DNA of 64,000 nucleotides from Balaenoptera acutorostrata (GCF_949987535.1 NC_080064.1:38636282-38700281), one strand, 5' to 3'. Counted from the first letter of the stretch, positions 12,430 to 25,073 are shown. Translations and numbers: made by a program. The notes: a model not told the origin generated them from the sequence alone.

Positions 12430-12782
12430 TTTTTTTTTTTTAAATTAATTTATTTATTTATGGCTGAGTTGGGTCTTTGTTGCTGCATGCGGGCTTTCTC
12501 TAGCTGTGGCAAGCGGGGGCCACTCTTCGTTGCGGTGCACAGGTTTCTCATTGTGGTGGCTTCTCCTGATGCGGAGCACGGGCTCTAGGCTCACAGGCTT
12601 CAGCAGTTGCGGCACGTGGGCTCAGCAGTTGTGGCTTGCAGGCTCTAGAGCAGAGGCTCAATAGTTGTGGCGCATGGGCTTAGTTGCTCCGTGGCATGTG
12701 GGATCTTCCCGGACCAGGACTCAAACCCGTGTCCCCTGCATTGGCAGGCAGACTCTCAACCACTGCACCACCAGGGAAGCCC
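12430..12782 (-). repeat. CHR-type SINE
   Basis: Antisense copy; AACATCTT at 12119-12126 and 12791-12798 brackets the pair. Confidence 0.85.
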
Positions 12783-13135
12783 TTTTTTTAAACATCTTTA
12801 TTGGAGTATAATTGCTTTACAATGGTGTGTTAGTTTCTGCTTTATAACAAAGTGAATCAGTTATACATGTACATATGTCCCCATATCTCTTCCCTCTTGC
12901 ATCTCCCTCCCTCCCACCCTCCCTATCCCACCCCTCTAGGTGGTCACAAAGCACCAAGCTGATCTCCCTATGCCATGCAGCTGCTTCCCAGTAGCTATCT
13001 ATTTTACGTTTGGTAGTGTATATATGTCCATGCCAGTCTCTCACTTCGTCCCAGCTTACCCTTCTCCCTCCCCGTGTCCTCAAGTACATTCTCTACGTCT
13101 GCGTCTTTATTCCTGTCCTGCTCCTAAGTTCTTCA
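12783..13135 (-). mobile_element. 5'-truncated L1 insertion whose tail was split by SINEs
   Basis: Antisense L1 3' end beginning AACATCTTTATTGGAGTATAATTG. Its poly(T) and first bases also occur at 12104-12126, so two SINEs were later inserted into its tail. The outer 16-bp duplication AGTGCTGAGTTTTTCT is at 12088-12103 and 13136-13151. Confidence 0.8.
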
Positions 13136-13748
13136 AGTGCTGAGTTTTTCTAATTGGGATTTATGGTGTTCATTCATATATCATTTTCTTAGTGTCTTTT
13201 AGTTTGTTTTCAAATAGTAGGTTGCAGTTTTGATCTGTTTTCTGGCACATCTTTGTGATGTGCTTTCACTGACTATATTAATGTTATTCTTACAATTTTT
13301 TAATAATAACTTTATATAGGATTTGACCTTGATACTTTCCTATTGCTCAAAATTAGTTTTCTTGAAATTAAAGAATGAGTCAGGGTTCAGAAAAGCTTTT
13401 ATAACATCACAGAGCTCCTTCTTCTGTTATTTTGTCTGGCTTGCTTCCTGGGATTTCCTGGCTCTGTTCCCCTCCTCTACGTTGGTATCCATCTTCTCTT
13501 TCTTTGTCTCTGTTGTCCCTATCCTACTATACTTGGATTCCATTCCCAGCAATTTCTCCTCAGGGCTTACTAGAAGGAAGCCCTGATGGGCTGGTTTTGA
13601 CAGTTCATAGGTGCCAGACCTGCTCCAGCCCCTTAGTCCTTCTCACTGCGGGCCCCTTGCACTCACCTGCTATTTTAGACCACAGATCCCTCCTAAGTTT
13701 CATTTACTATTCTCAGTTGGCCTCTCTTGATTCCAGTAAGCACCTCTT

Positions 13749-14042
13749 TTTTTTTTTTCTTTTTTATTTATTTATTTATGACTGTGTTGAGTCTTCGTTT
13801 CTGTGCGAGGGCTTTCTCCAGTTGCGGCGAGTGGGGACCACTCTTCATCGCGGTGCGCGGGCCTCTCACTGTCGCGGCCTCTCTTGTTGCGGAGCACAGG
13901 CTCCAGACGCGCAGGCTCAGTAATTGTGTCTCACGGGCCCAGTTGCTCCGTGGCATGTGGGATCTTCCCAGACCGGGGCTCGAACCCGTGTCCCCTGCAT
14001 TGGCAGGCAGATTCTCAACCACTGCGCCACCAGGGAAGCCCC
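13749..14042 (-). repeat. CHR-type SINE
   Basis: Perfect 17-bp duplications TCCAGTAAGCACCTCTT lie on both sides (13732-13748, 14043-14059), so this insertion is rather young. Confidence 0.92.
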
Positions 14043-14459
14043 TCCAGTAAGCACCTCTTGACTCTTTTGGGGTTCTCCTGTTCTTATTCTCTTAGATACT
14101 ATCCCTTTGGTTCCTTCTTTCTCCTTGCACAGATGCTAAACCCATTTAAGTCTGGTGACTATTGGTGGTTTGTCCCCACTTGCTTGTAATTTGGGGTTGT
14201 GGAGATAACTTGTCACCAAATTTTGTTGTAAATGTTGTCCATGTTCTTAAAAATTTGACTCTCCAGTTGTTGGGTCAGCTTTTACGTGGAGATCTGAAGA
14301 GACTGAAAAACTGTGTGCCATCTTAACTATCATCTTCTCAGAATCCCCTCACTTTTATCCGTTGATGTCTGTAGGATTTGTAGTGACATCTTCTCTTTCA
14401 TTCCTGATATGTATAATTTGTGCTGCTCCACTTTATTTTTTTTAAAGGCTACCATTATT

Positions 14460-14762
14460 ATTATTTTTTTAATAAATTTATTTATTTTATTTTATTTTTT
14501 GGCTGCATTGGGTCTTTGTTGCTGCGCACGGGCTTTCTCCAGTTGTGGTGAGCGGGGGCTACTCTTTGTTGCAGTTCGTGGGCTTCTCATTGCAGTGGCT
14601 TCTCTTGTTGTGGAGCATGGGCTCTAGGCATGCCAGCTCAGTAGTTGTGGCGCATGGGCTTAGTTGCTCTGCAGCATGTGGGATCTTTCCGGACCAGGGC
14701 TCAAACTTGTGTCCCCTGCATTGGCAGGCAAATTCTTAACCACTGCGCCACCAGGGAAGCCC
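14460..14762 (-). repeat. CHR-type SINE, long form
   Basis: Antisense copy within the inverted L1, ending CCACCAGGGAAGCCCC. Confidence 0.85.
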
Positions 14763-14909
14763 CATTTTATTCTTTTTTCAAAATTTATATTTATATTTAT
14801 TTTTGGCCGCACGGCATGTGGGATCTTATTTCCCCAACCAGGGACTGAACCCGTGCCTCCTGTAGTGCAAGCACAGAGCCCTAACCACTAGACTGCCAGG
14901 GAATTCCCC
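14763..14909 (-). repeat. CHR-type SINE, short form
   Basis: A short antisense copy directly abuts the long copy. Confidence 0.8.
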
Positions 14910-15717
14910 TGCTCCATTTTATTCTTGATTAATAGACTCTTGCTCAGAGTTTATCCATTTTGTTAATCATTTTAAAGAACCAAATTTTGGCCTTATTTAT
15001 TTTCTCTATTGTTTGTTTTCTATTTCATCAAATTTTACTCTAATCTTTATTATTTTTTTTACCTTCTACTTTAATTTGCTCATCTTTCTCTAGCTTCTTG
15101 GGTGGAAACTTAGATCATTGATTTTAAGCCTCTATTTTTTTAATAATATAGGCTGTAAATTTCTCTCTAAGCACTGCTTTACCTACATCTCATACATTTT
15201 TTTATGTTGCATTTTATTATTCAGTTAAATATGTTTTATGATTTCCTTTGCTATTTCTTCTTTGGCCCATAAGTTAATTAGGAGTATATTGCTTAACTAC
15301 CAAATATTTGGGGCTTTATAGAGAGCTTATTTTTATTGATCTCTAATTTAATTCCAGGTAATATACTCTGTATGAATTCAATTTTTTAAAATTATTGAGA
15401 TTTGCTTTATAACCCAGAAGATGGCTTATCTAGATGAATGTTCCATGTCCCCTTGAAAATAACATGCATTCTGCAGTTGTTAGGTATAATGTTTTATAAG
15501 TGTCAATTAGGTTAAGGTGGTTGATAGTATTGGTCAAGTCTTCTATCTCCTTGGTGAATTTTTATCCACTTGGTCTATCAATAGATGAAACAAATAGAAA
15601 ATAAATAGCAAATGGCAGTCTTAAGTCCAAACTTATCAATAATTACATTAAATGTAAGTGCACTAAATACTGCAATTAAAAAACAGAGGCTGGAAAAAAA
15701 AAAAAAAAACAGAGGCT

Positions 15718-16040
15718 GGGCTTCCCTGGTGGCGCAGTGGTTGAGAATCTGCCTGCCAATGCAGGGGACACGGGTTCGAGCCCTGGTCTGGGAAGATCCC
15801 ACATGCCACAGAGCAACTAGGCCCGTGAGCCACAACTACTGAGCCTGCGCGTCTGGAGCCTGTGCTCCGCAACAAGAGAAGCCGCGACAGTGAGAGGCCC
15901 GTGCACCGCGATGAAGAGTGGCCCCCGCTTGCCGCAACTAGAGAAAGCCCTCACACAGAAACGAAGACCCAACACAGCCAAAAATAAAAAATAAATAAAT
16001 AAATAAATAATTTAAAAAAACAACAACAAAAAAACAAAAA
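15718..16040 (+). repeat. CHR-type SINE
   Basis: Sense copy with an A-rich tail; ACAGAGGCTG flanks it, and a third copy of that motif lies upstream. Confidence 0.88.
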
Positions 16041-16302
16041 ACAGAGGCTGTCAAATCTGAATAAAAAAGCAAGATCCAACTGTTGCTCTCCACAAGAGAT
16101 GTACTTAAATACAAAGATAAAAATAAGTTGAAAGTAAAAGTTTGGGAAAAATAAAGCATGCAAAGACTGATCCAAAGAATTTGGAAATTAATATCAGGCA
16201 AAATAAACTTCAGGACAAGGAGTATTACCAGAGAAAAAGAGGGACATTTTATAATGATAAAAGGATCAATACATGATGACTTAAAATTTTTAAATGTGTA
16301 TG

Positions 16303-16427
16303 GGAATTCGCTGGTGGTCCAGTGGTTAGGACTCTACACTTCCACTGCCCAGGGCCCGGGTTTGATCCCTGGTCAGGGAACTAAGATCTTGCAAGCCGCC
16401 TGGTGAGGCAAAAAAAGAAAAAAATTA
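16303..16427 (+). repeat. CHR-type SINE, short form
   Basis: Sense copy with duplications AAATGTGTATG / AAATGCGTATG. Confidence 0.85.
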
Positions 16428-16702
16428 AAATGCGTATGTACCTAATAAAATGAGCTTTCAAATTACATGAAGAAAAAATTGGCAGAAAAAAACCAAGCCC
16501 ACAATCATAGTTGGAGATTTTAACACTCTTCCTTACTGATGATAGAACAAGTATTGTACTACTTCACATAAAATACAGGAATCTTGCAACAGTATAGTTC
16601 CATTTTCCCCCTCTGGCCCAATCCTTTGAGCTACTGTTGTCAGCTGTACTATACCTATATATGTCATAAACCCCAGAATATAGTTTATAATGTTTGTTTT
16701 TA

Positions 16703-17027
16703 ATTTATTTATTATATTTTAATTTATTTTTGGCTGTGTTGGGTCTTTGTTGCTGTGCGCGGGTTTTCTCTAGTTGTGGTGAGTGGGGGGCTACTCTTTG
16801 TTGCGGTGCGTGGGCTTATTGTGCTGGCTTCTCTCGTTGCGGAGCACGGGCTCTAGGTGTGTGGGCTTCAGTAGTTGTGGCTCGCGGGCTCTAGAGCACA
16901 GGCTCAGTAGTTGTGGCGCATGGGCTTAGTTGCTCCGTGGCATGTGGGATCTTCCTGGACCAGGGCTTGAGCTCGTGTCCCCTGCGTTGGCAGGCGGATT
17001 CTTAACCACTGCGCCACCAGGGAAGCC
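16703..17027 (-). repeat. CHR-type SINE
   Basis: Antisense copy bracketed by TATAATGTTTGTTTTAA (16686-16702, 17028-17044). Confidence 0.9.
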
Positions 17028-17087
17028 CTATAATGTTTGTTTTAACATTTTAAGCCAGACTTTTATAATAACCAACAGTATTAGTTT

Positions 17088-17545
17088 CCTATGGCCACTG
17101 TAACAAATGACCAAATTTAATGGTGTAAAACAACACAAATTTGTTACCAAACTTAGTGGCGTAAAACAACATAAACTTATTACCTTACAGTTTTGGAGGT
17201 CAGAGGTCTGAAATGGGTCTCATTAGGCTAACGTCAAGGTGCCAGAAGGGTTGCATTCTTTTCTGGAGGCTCTAGGGCAGAATCTGTTTCCTTGCATTTT
17301 CCAGCTTCTAGAGGCCATCTGCTCTCTGACACTGACTCTTCTGCCTCCTTCTTCCACTTATAAGGACATCTGTGACTACATTGGGTCACATAATCCAGGA
17401 TAATCTCTCCATCTCAAGGTCAGCTGATCAGCAACCTTAATTCCATCTTCAATCTTAATTCTCCTTTGTAACCTATCATATTCATAGATTCTGGAGTTTA
17501 GGTCAGGGATGTCTTTAATGGGTCATTATTCCTCCTACAATACTG
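17088..17545 (+). repeat. Ancient mammalian interspersed repeat, second copy
   Basis: Related to the copy at 5165 (TTACAGTTTTGGAGGTCAGAG), with an internal duplication of the AACAACAC(A)AA segment. Confidence 0.55.
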
Positions 17546-17689
17546 ACATATTTATTATTTTTGATGATCTCCCTTCCTGTGGATTATTTGGTGTCATTTT
17601 CCTTTAGTCTGAAGAACTTTCCTTAGCATTTCTTGTAGTACAGATCTGGTGGTGATGATTTTCTGTTTTTATTCATCTGAAATTGTCTT

Positions 17690-18730
17690 TATTTTGCTTT
17701 TTTTAAATTAAAATAAACTTTATTGAGATATAATTTGCATATAAGTAAATGAAACCATTTTAAGTTAGTTTGATGAGTTTTGAAAATGTATACACTCATG
17801 TAATCATCATTACAATCAATACATAGAATATTTTCATCACCTCAAAAATTTATCTCATGACCCTTTGCAGTCAGTCTCTCTACTGCCCTGGCTGCAAGCA
17901 ACCATAGATCTGCTTTGTATCAATGAAGATTAGTATTTTGTTTTAGAATTTCATGTAAGTAGGATAATACAACATGTACTTTTTTTATGTGTGGCTTTTT
18001 TTGTTCAGCATCATGTTTTTGAGGTTCATACATATTTTATGGATCAGAAGTTTGTTACTGGGACTTCCCTGGTGGCACAGTGGTTAAGACCCCACACTCC
18101 CAATGCAGGGGGCCCAGGTTCAATCCCTGGTACGGGAACTAGATCCCATATGCATGCCGCAACTAAGAGTTTGCACGCCACAACTAAGAAGCTGGCGAGC
18201 TGCAACTAAGGAGCCTGTGAGCCGGAACTAAGGAGCCCGCCTGCCGCAACTAAGACCTGACACAGCCAAATAAATAAATAAAGATTAAAAAAAAAAAACT
18301 TTAAAAAAAAGTTTGTTACTTGTAATTGCTGAGTAGTATTCCACTGTATGAATATACCACAATTTGTTAATCCATTCACCTACTGATGTACATTTGTGTT
18401 GTTTTCAGTTTGGGGCTCTTATGAATTAAGATTCTGTGAACATTCATGTACAGGCTATTTTGTAAACATTTGTTTCTCAAATAAAAGCTCTTTTGGATAA
18501 ATATAGGAGTGGGATGGATGGGTCATGTGGTAAGTATAATTTTATAAGAAACTACCAACACTTTTCTGAAAATGCTTATACCATTTTACACTCCAACCAG
18601 CAATGTATATGAGTGCCAGTTGCTCTACATCCTCACCAACACTTAACATATTGTCTGTCTTTTTAATTTTAGCTATTTTAGTAGCTATGTAGTGGTATTT
18701 CGTTTGCATACATTTTCTTTATGTCTTTGA
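17690..18730 (-). mobile_element. Ancient L1 3'-end fragment
   Basis: The sequence resembles the antisense of an old mammalian L1 3' region (AAACTTTATTGAGATATAATT onward, then TAGTATTCCACTGTATGAATA). A CHR SINE at 18060-18308 interrupts it. Confidence 0.6.
18060..18308 (+). repeat. CHR-type SINE
   Basis: Sense copy with perfect AAGTTTGTTACT duplications. Confidence 0.9.
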
Positions 18731-20077
18731 AACTTAATAACAGCTGAATTAAATTAACATCTGAGTCATCTTGGGGATTTTGTTGACTGATTTATAACAT
18801 TTCCTGTTTCTTCACTTGCCCACTATTTTTGTTAGATACTGGACATTAAGAATGATATGTCCCAGGATTCTAGATTCTGTTATGTTCCTTTGAAGAATGG
18901 TTTTTGTTCTTGCAGGAAGCTACCTTGGCTAGACTTGAACTCCAAATCCTCTCTCCAGCAGGCAAAAGCTGATATCCTTACCCAGTTCTTTCACCTTCTA
19001 GCTGCTGCTTTTTTTTTTTTTTTTTCAAACTGGGCTGCCTGGTGTTAACCCTATGCATGTGTAGGTTAGCAGTCAAACAAGGATTGGGGGGGATTATTTT
19101 ATGCAAATATTGGGGATCCCCCCCTGCTATTCTCTGCTTTCCAGGATTTCTCCTCTAACTCTGGTTGTTCTGCCAGCCCCAAACTCTAATCTCTAACACC
19201 TCAAGGCAGTAAAGCTGTGTCTTTTCCCCACCAGAGCTGCTTGCAGGTTGGGGAATGCTCTCAGCAAAACGCCACAGATTCACAAATCTCACCAGTTGCA
19301 GTTGTTTTCCAAGGTTACTTACCTCCAGTTTTGCTTACTTTTGGTCACTCTCCAGTGCCTTCAAATAATTTAAAAAAAATTTTTCCCCAAATTTTGTAAT
19401 TGTTATTCATGAAAGGTTAGTCTGACTGAACTTACCTGCCATCACTGGAAACCATGACCAGAAATACTTCATTTGGCTGTGGCAAAGCAAAAATCTACGT
19501 TTTCCAAGTGCCTGAAACCTTCTTTACATGCTCAGGGAGCCTCTTCTCCTTTACGAACCTTTGACTCCACATTGAGCACCCCTGGGCCCCCCTGAGCTAC
19601 TACAGCACCCCCTTTTTCACAAGTAGTGGAACTCCCTGTTTTTCAATGGGCACAAGGCCATCTGGAATAAAGACTATATTTCCCAGCTTCTGCATTTATA
19701 TGTGGCTGAGGTAATGTAATATAGGTTTTTCAGGTTGAGTTCTTCGGAGTCAGAAGCTGAGAAGGAATTTGGGGTGCTAAATACTCAATACAAATGAACA
19801 GCTATGAGAAGAAGGGTGCAGAAACAGGACTGGGCAGAGAAAGAAGTCAAACTGTGAAGCCACAGGCAACTCAGTGGGGAGCTCTGTATCACTTACTGCC
19901 TGTCAGAGTGTACCTTGTTGGGCCCAAATTGTTGGGCCTTTATAGTCCCACTCTCTCAGTCACCTGATGCAAGCTACTATGGGATAGTATGACCCCAAGT
20001 AAAGTGGATCTGTGCAGCATGAAGGAGCCAACTGCCAGAGGCTGTTTGATAATAACCACATTCTCTACAGATGAGCA
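18730..20077. other. Intergenic sequence without recognised gene
   Basis: Contains a poly(T) run at 19009-19025. No coding signal is visible. Confidence 0.4.
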
Positions 20078-20165
20078 GTGCATTAGGGCTCTCCAAAGAA
20101 ACAGAACCAATAGAATATCTATATCTAGATATATATATTCATATACCTATCTCTATATCTATATC

Positions 20166-20197
<32 letters not shown>

Positions 20198-20655
20198 GAG
20201 AGAGAGAGAGATTTATTATAAGGAATTGGCTCCCACTATTATGGAGGCTGACAAGTCCCAAGATCTGCAAGGCGAATTGACAAGCTGGAGACCCAGGAGA
20301 GCCAATGATGTAGTTCCAATCTGAAGGCTAGCAGGCTCAAGACCCAGGAAGATCTGATGTTTCAGTTTAAGTCTGAAGGCAGGAAAAAACAGATGTCCCA
20401 GTTTGAAGGCAGTCAGGCAGAATGAATTCTCTCTTAGTCAGGGGAGGGTCAGCCTTTTGGGTCTAGTCAGGCTTTCAACTGATTGGATGAGGCCCTCCCA
20501 CATTAGGGAGGGCAATCTGCTTTATTCAATCAACTGATTCAAATGTTAATCACCTCCAAAACACCCTCACAGATACATTCAGAATGTTTGACCAAATATC
20601 GGGGCACCATGTGGTCTAGTCAAGTTGACACATAAAATTAGCCATCACAGGCAGC
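20078..20655 (+). repeat. Ancient interspersed repeat with internal (TATC)n/(GA)n
   Basis: CTCTCCAAAGAAACAGAACC ... AAGTTGACACATAAAATTAGCC is a common mammalian repeat with a microsatellite at 20120-20212. Family not assigned. Confidence 0.55.
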
Positions 20656-21129
20656 AAGTCATTTCTTACATCATCCCTGTGTCTACCTTGATGGGCAACA
20701 TCCAGAAAGTTTTCTTAAAGGGTGGAAAGTCCAATTCTTTGTCCTTTCCTCTTTCCCGCTGGTTTAAATGCAGGCAGAATATCTGGAAATTTAGCAGGAA
20801 ATTTTGACTGTGAGGTGGAAGTCACATGCTGAAGATGGGGAAGAAAAAAGAAGCTGACAACTTTGTAAAACCCACACTACCAGCCTTGAATTGCCTGTCT
20901 CTGGCCTTTTCTGCGAAGGAGAAATAAACTTATCTTTTGTAAGGTATTGTTATTTTGGATTTTCTACAACTTACAGCCTAACCTAATTGTAATTAATATA
21001 GCTCCTTTCTCCCTGAAGGACTAGAGTTTATTTATAAATTCATAAATAAGGTAGGTTATAATATTCATGAAGATAGAGACTATATCTTATTCAACACTCT
21101 TTCCCCAGTGCCTGACATCAGAGTGCCTG

Positions 21130-21575
21130 GCACATGATAATGGTAGTGACCACATCTGGCACTTTTATATGTATCAGGCATTGTCCTAAGTGTTTTATAT
21201 ACATAACATGTAATTATGAGTCTTAGGTATGAGGTGGCTATTATTACTCCATTACTATGTTCATTTAGGTTCAGAGAGGTTAAGGAACATAATATATGCC
21301 AAGGTTATAAAGGTAATAAGTGGACAGCTGAGATTTGAACCCAGGCAGTCTAGCTTTTTTTTTTTTTTCCTTTGTGCCCGCGCCATGTGGCATGTGGCAT
21401 GAGAGATCTTAGTTCCCCGACCAGGGATTGAACCCACACCCCCTGCATTGGGAGTGCGGAGTCTTAACCACTGGATCGGCAGGGAATTCCCCAGGCAATC
21501 TAGCTCTTAACTACTACTCCATCCCGCTTCTCATAGATGCCTGTTTAGTGAGTAGGTATTCAATAAATACTTGTG
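21130..21575 (-). repeat. MIR SINE split by a CHR SINE
   Basis: GGTTCAGAGAGGTTAAGG and GATTTGAACCCAGGCAGTC are MIR hallmarks; the rest follows the inserted SINE. Confidence 0.8.
21356..21491 (-). repeat. CHR-type SINE, short form, inside a MIR
   Basis: Antisense copy; CAGGCAGTCTAGCT / CAGGCAATCTAGCT flank it and the MIR continues on both sides. Confidence 0.87.
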
Positions 21576-21799
21576 AAATGAATGGAAACCCCCAGGCTTC
21601 CACACCTGTGGCGTGAAGGGAGCTGAAGCCGTATGTGGGGCTAAAGTGTGTGCAGGCCCAATCATTTCTAGTATCTGGGGCTGCCTAGAGGGGTCTCAGC
21701 AGCTGGGCTGCCCCTGGTCTGTGGTGGCACATGTCACTGAGTGAAAGACGTGCACTGGTCTCTCTCTGAGCTTCAATTTCTTCAATTATAAAATAAGGA

Positions 21800-21900
21800 C
21801 AGGGCTTCTCTGGTGGCGCAGTGGTTAAGAATCTGCTTGCCAATGCTGGGGATGCAGGTTCCAGCCCTGGTCCAGGAAGATCCCACATGCCACAGAGCAA
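21800..21900 (+). repeat. CHR-type SINE, 3'-truncated
   Basis: The 5' head and first 100 bases are present, then the sequence switches straight to L1 with no tail or duplication. Confidence 0.85.
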
Positions 21901-22466
21901 ACTCGACACACAACCAGCAAAAATATAGACATCTACAATAACACCATCAACTAACAAATCTAATGAATATTACATAACACTCCACCAAACAACAGCAGAA
22001 TACACATTCTTTTTGAGTGCTCACTGAACATATACCAAGATAGAGCATATCCTCAATAACAAAACAAATCTCAACAACAACCAAAAAGAGTTGAAATCGT
22101 ATAGAGTGTGTTCTCTAGCCACAATGGAATCACTACACATCAATAACAGAAAGATAACAAGAAAATTTCTTAATACTTGGAACTAAAGAATACACTTCTA
22201 AATAATCCATTGGTCAAAGAGGAAGTTTCAAGGGAAAAAATACATTGAACTGGATGAAAATGAAAATACAACAAAATTTGTGGGACACAGCTACAGCAGT
22301 GTGGAGAGGAAAATTTGTAGCATATGTTAAAAAAGAGGAAAAATGTCAAATCAATAATGTAATCTCCTACCTCAAGAATCTAGAAAAAGAAGAGCAAAAT
22401 AAACCCAAAGCAAGCAAAAGGAAGGGAAAAATGAAGACAAGAGCAGAAATCAATGAAATTGAAAAC

Positions 22467-23000
22467 TGATTAACAGGTCTCAGTTGATCACTGACTGAAT
22501 GATGATATAGAGAAGTTAATGCCACTGAAAGAAAAGTTTAATGTTACTACTCACAGTTCCCCTACAAAGGGGAGGCACAGCACACTATGCGAGACCATGG
22601 GGGAAGCACCAGTATTGGTCAGGAGGCAGAAAGGAGTGAGGGGCACAATCTTTATTGGGGTTTCCACAGGAAAGACACAGCAGGGCAGGAAAACAGTTTA
22701 GGATTCGCTAATTTGAATAATTCTAGTGGGCTTTGGTCTGTCCCTGGTCATCTGGTACTTGGCCCTGGGTGATTTAGGGCAGGGAAAATATTGGCTTGGA
22801 GTATGAGGGTTAAATAAAGGAAGTGGTTGGCATATAGACTTGGGATTGGTTGAACAGTCTGTAATATGATTTTCACATGCCTGCAAAAGCTAGGTTGCAA
22901 GGGAGATGTAAACAACTTTAATCATTAGTTTGTCCCTGTGATTAATGGGTGCCAAATAGACAAATGTAAAATCTAAGAAAACATAGTAAGAACAAAAGCA
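22467..23000 (-). mobile_element. Solo LTR inserted in the L1
   Basis: A 534-bp non-L1 block begins TGATTAACAGG and ends AACAAAAGCA, with near-identical hexamers GAAAAC and GAAAAG outside. L1 sequence continues across it. On the minus strand it has an AATAAA (22656-22651), as expected of an LTR polyadenylation signal. No internal retroviral genes are present. I cannot name the family. Confidence 0.65.
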
Positions 23001-24555
23001 GAAAAGCAATAGAGAAAATCAGTGAAACAAAGAGCTGATTCTTTGAAAAGATCAATCTGATAAATCTCTCGTAAGACTGCAGCCAAGAAAAAAGAGAGAA
23101 GACACAAATTACTAATATTATGGATGAAATAAGGAATATCACTACAGATGCTCAGACATCAAAAAAATAGTAGGGGAACACTATAAACTCTACACACATA
23201 AATGTAACAACTGGAACAAAATGGACCAATTCCTCAAAAAAATACAAACTACCACAACTTATCCAATATGAAATAGATAATTTGAATAGTTCTATAACTA
23301 TTAAGGAAATTGAATTCCTACTTTCAAATCCCATAAAAGAAATCTCCAGGCATAGATGATTTCACTAGAGAATTCCACCAAACATTTAAAGAAAAATTAA
23401 TACTAATTCTACACAATAGCTTCTAGAAAATAGAAGAGAAGGAAACACTTCCTAATTCATTTTATGAAGTTAGTATTACCCTGATACCAAAACCAGACAA
23501 AACAGTACAAAAAAAAGAAACTATAGATTAATATCCCTCATGAATGTAGATTCAAAAATTCTTAACAAAATATTAGCAGATAGAATTCAACAATCTATAA
23601 AAAGAATCATATACTATAACCATCCAGGGTTTATTTCAGGGATGCAAAGCCAGTTCAATATTCAAATATCAATTAATGTAATACATCATATTAGCAGGCT
23701 AAAGAAGCAAAGTCACATGATCTTATCAATTGATACAGAAAAAGCTTTTGACAAAATTCAACAGCTATTCATGATAAAACTTCCCAGAAAAATGGGAATA
23801 GAGGGGAACTCCTCAATTTGTTAATGAACATCAACAAAAAACCTACTGCTAATGTTACACATAATGGTGAAAGACAATGTTTTCCCCCTATGATTGGAAC
23901 AAGACAGGATGTCTTCTTTTGTCACTCTTATTCAACATAGTGCGGGAAGTTCTAGCCAGTGCAATAAGGCAAGAAAAGTAAATAAAAGGCATACACACTA
24001 GAAAGAGAAATAAAAGTGTCCCTAAATGCAGATGACGTGATTGTTTACGGAGAAAATCCCAAGGAATCTACCAAAAAGCCTCTTAGAACTAATAAGTGAG
24101 TTCATCAAGGTCACAGAATACAAAATAAACATACAAAAATCAATTGCATTTCAATATACTAGCAATGAACACGAGGAAAACAAAAATAAAAATATAATAC
24201 CATTAACAATCACTCAAAAAAAAAAACTTAGGTGTAAATCTGAAAAAGCATGTACTGTACAGGATTTGTATACTGAAAACTACCCAATGCTGGTGAATGA
24301 AATAAAACAAAATCTAAATAAGTGATAACACAGTAAACATGTCAATTCTTTCCAAATTGATAAACAGGTTTAATGAAATTCCTATCAAAATCACAGCAAG
24401 AGTTTTTTGTAAACATAGATAAGATTATTCTCAAATTTATACAGAAAGGCAAAGGAACTAGAATAGCTAAAACAAATTTGAAAAAGAAAATAAAGTGGGA
24501 GGGATCAGTCTACCTAATTTCAAGACAAATACCTACAGTTATCAAGACTGTGTAG

Positions 24556-24921
24556 GGGCTTCCCTGGTGGCACAGTGGTTAAGAATCCACCTGCCAATGC
24601 AGGGGACACAGGTTCAAGCCCTGGTCCAGGAAGATCCCACATGCTGCAGAGCAACTAAGCCTATGTGCCATAACTACCGAGCCTGCGCTCTAGAGCCCGC
24701 GAGCCACAACTACTGAGCCCGTGTGCCATAACTACTGAAGCCCGTGTGCCTAGAGCCCATGCTCCGCAACAAGAGAAGCCACTGCAATGAGAAGCCTGCG
24801 CACCACAACGAAGAGTAGTCCCCCCTCGCCACAACTAGAGAAAGCCCACATGCAGCAAGGAAGACCCAACACAGCCATAAATAAATACATAAAGAAAATA
24901 AATTTATAAAAAAAAAAAAAA
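24556..24921 (+). repeat. CHR-type SINE in L1 ORF2
   Basis: Full-length copy with perfect AAGACTGTGTAG duplications (24544-24555, 24922-24933). Confidence 0.92.
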
Positions 24922-25073
24922 AAGACTGTGTAGTACTGGTGGAGGAATAGACACATAGATCAATGAAACAGAATAGAGATCCCAGAAATGTACCCACAAA
25001 TATGCCCAACTGATTTTTGACAGAGGTACAAGAGCAATTCAATGAAGGAGAGATAGCCTTTTCAACAAATGGT

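Larger units (their letters stand above)
14330..15565 (-). mobile_element. Old L1 ORF2 segment, antisense half of an inverted L1
   Basis: Read on the minus strand, this follows the ORF2 region just after the endonuclease domain (for example ATTGATAGACCAAGTGGATA at its start). It is interrupted by two SINEs at 14460-14909. It is heavily mutated and has no long frame. Confidence 0.65.
15566..16570 (+). mobile_element. Old L1 ORF2 endonuclease-region segment, inverted 5' half
   Basis: Plus-strand sequence resembling the L1 ORF2 endonuclease (AATGTAAGTGCACTAAAT... through GTTGGAGATTTTAACAC). It ends where the minus-strand segment begins in L1 order, so together they look like a twin-priming inversion. 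Two SINEs interrupt it. Confidence 0.65.

Noticed and set aside
23540..24325. Active reverse transcriptase gene
   Set aside because: Stops, frameshifts and nested insertions show a dead L1.
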